A stretch of DNA of 64,000 nucleotides from Dolomedes plantarius (lineage: Eukaryota; Arthropoda; Arachnida; Araneae; Dolomedidae): NCBI GenBank assembly GCA_907164885.2, contig OU015490.1, positions 241,932,449 to 241,996,448 on the forward strand. The letters are read 5' to 3'. This document shows, in pieces, positions 62,503 through 64,000 of this stretch. A program made the translations under genes and the position numbers. Positions within the stretch are counted from its first letter, which is position 1. Each line of letters starts with the position of its first letter. Under the pieces are notes generated by a model, which made no database searches, had not been told where the DNA came from, and saw only the letters and a list, made by a program, of their open reading frames with translations.

Positions 62503-64000
62503 TTGAGTACAGGACAACACGTTGACAGCATAGATGCTATGCAAAAGCGAAACAACACTGGCGCAGATAAGTTGCTGAATTGGTTCCACGAGCATCCTCC
62601 TTTCCCAGAGACTACTGAACTAATGTCACTAAGTACAGGTGTTGTCGCAGATGAGAGGATCAACTGCCACTTGTCCAAGGAGATGGGCATGAAAGGTATA
62701 CAGCGCATTGTTGGTGGTGATTTTCAAGCTGTAAAATTCAAACGAAGCGAAAAAGTGCAGCCTCTTGCGATCATGAACAGCTTTATTCAGATACAAGACA
62801 GGGATGTAGTCATCAATCCAACCACACTTTTCCAACGAATGACCATCGTGAAACATTCATATGAAGAGCTGCGAGAATTTTTGCGTTACAAACTTAGCCC
62901 CCTATTCTCTCTCTCTTTTTGATGAGCATGGGATGAAGAAAAGAACAAAATCGAGCTTGTACAGGGCTTTTACACCGACTCCAACTGAACAGGGGAACTT
63001 GAGCGATACAAAATATGTCATTGACGGAGGGTTTTTGTTACACCGGGTCAAATGGCACCACGGCCAGACATATGCAGAAATTTGCAACAGTTATGTATCA
63101 TATGTCAAGTCGAACTACAAATCAAATGCCGTTGTCATTTTTGATGGCTACCCTGACGAAGCTTGTGAAAGCACCAAGCGCATAGAACAATTGAGAATAG
63201 CGCAAAGAAAACAATCTGCTGCAATATCATTTATTGAATCGATTGTGCCCACTGTCTCGCAGGAGAATTTCCTTGCAAACTCCAAAAACAAGATCCGGTT
63301 GATATCTATGCTAATGGAAAAATTTTATGATGCAAAAATTGATTCACAGAAAGCTGTGGAGTACGCTGATATCCTAATTATCACAACAGCTCTTATGTTA
63401 GCCCCATCAAATGGATATGTGACAGTGGTGGGGGAAGATATCGACCTTTTGGGGATTTTGATTAGCCTGTGTAGCCCTGATATAAAGAATGTCTTCTTTT
63501 GAAACCAGGAAAAGGGAAGATGTGTCAAACCCTCTACAATCCCCATCTTATCACTGACAAAATCTTATCAGACTATATATTGTTCCTGCACGCGATGAGT
63601 GGTTGTGACACCACTTATGCTTTGTTTAATCAGGGGAAACTGAAATTTCTTAAAGTCCTGCAGAGGAACAATGACTTGCAACCAGTCATTGATGCTTTCA
63701 AAGACCCTCATGCATACCAGGACGATATTGCCGAAGCAGAAAACGTGTTTCTCATGGCTCTGTATGGGAAAGGACATGAGACTAGCCTGAACGATTTGAG
63801 ATACAGGCAATACGTATCTTCATCATACAAAAGTAAAACCAACATTGTCTCATTACCTCCCACCGAAGCTGCTGCACGACAACATTCACTGAGAGTTTAC
63901 TTTCAGGTACAGCAGTGGTTATCCGGTCAAACCACACTTGATGAGAAACAAAGAGACCCGAACGAGTGGGGTTGGAAAAATGCAAGGAATGGTCTCGTGC
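62503..64000 (+). pseudogene. XPG/FEN1-like nuclease of a multicopy element, two frameshifts, runs off the edge
   Basis: Three consecutive frames make one protein: 62503-about 62900 (MSTGQHVDSIDAMQKRNNTG ... EELREFLRYKL), about 62900-63490 (APYSLSLFDEHGMKKRTKSS ... PDIKNVFF) and 63490-64000 (KPGKGKMCQTLYNP ... NEWGWKNARNGLV). Acidic motifs appear in the XPG/FEN1 order: KYVIDGGFLLHR, NAVVIFDGYPDEAC, KAVEYADILIITTAL, TVVGEDIDLLGIL and MSGCDTTYALFNQGK. FEN1 has the same order of DA, VFDG, EAEA, EDMD and GSDY sites that bind the two metal ions of this flap and structure-specific nuclease fold. Assignment is by motif order only. The family is, from general knowledge, multicopy in arthropods; Academ-type transposons are known to encode XPG nucleases. 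Two one-base frame changes make this copy a likely pseudogene. Confidence 0.65.

Overview
The window reads as AT-rich, intron-bearing nuclear DNA of an arthropod. The mix of a DDB_G0268948-type methyltransferase, hAT, Tc1/mariner, MULE and Helitron copies, tRNA-derived SINEs and a multicopy XPG-like element most suggests a chelicerate such as a spider; that placement is inference. There is no operon structure. Nearly all coding-looking sequence is transposon-derived.

Host genes. The clear host gene is a class I SAM-dependent methyltransferase on the minus strand. I could assemble it completely from six exons (41572-41459, 18669-18509, 15706-15490, 14737-14643, 14000-13863, 12562-12466). They join in frame at canonical GT/AG sites into a 273-residue protein with a DVGCGSG motif. 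The gene spans 29 kb because intron 1 alone is 22.8 kb and is packed with nested transposons. A second probable host gene is a single-exon five-pass membrane protein at 6931-7473 (+). The last part of a THAP zinc finger exon lies at the left edge (1-181, -).

Layout. 1-12 kb: THAP exon, a PIF/Harbinger derivative with a TAA target duplication, TTAA-ended MITEs, the membrane-protein gene, a near-perfect hairpin MITE and a Tc1 element with four nonsense codons but no indels. 12-18.7 kb: methyltransferase exons 6 to 2, with a hAT MITE, a mariner remnant and a SINE in the introns. 18.7-41.5 kb (intron 1): SINEs; Helitron B, interrupted by a mariner that itself holds a hAT MITE; Helitron A joined end-to-end to Helitron B and interrupted by a hAT (with a Tigger inside) and a SINE; a degraded two-exon gene of a transposon-like family; and Helitron C, into which a MULE inserted, the MULE carrying one Helitron and one hAT that holds a further Helitron. 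41.5-48.5 kb: exon 1, then a (TA)n array split by a young Ty3/Gypsy element with identical 259-bp LTRs and one uninterrupted 1308-codon gag-pol frame that lacks the reverse transcriptase core. 48.5-59 kb: an RT fragment, hAT and pogo MITEs, a six-unit tandem array, Helitron D with a pogo inside, and a further TTAA MITE. 59-64 kb: a SINE-like segment, a ZBED5/SCAND3-like hAT transposase pseudogene, and a frameshifted gene with XPG/FEN1-type nuclease motifs that runs off the right edge.

The strongest signals for follow-up are the RT-less but open Gypsy polyprotein with an Asp-rich insert, the XPG/FEN1-like element at the right edge, and the nested transposon stack, whose insertion order can be read because several empty sites are present in the same window.
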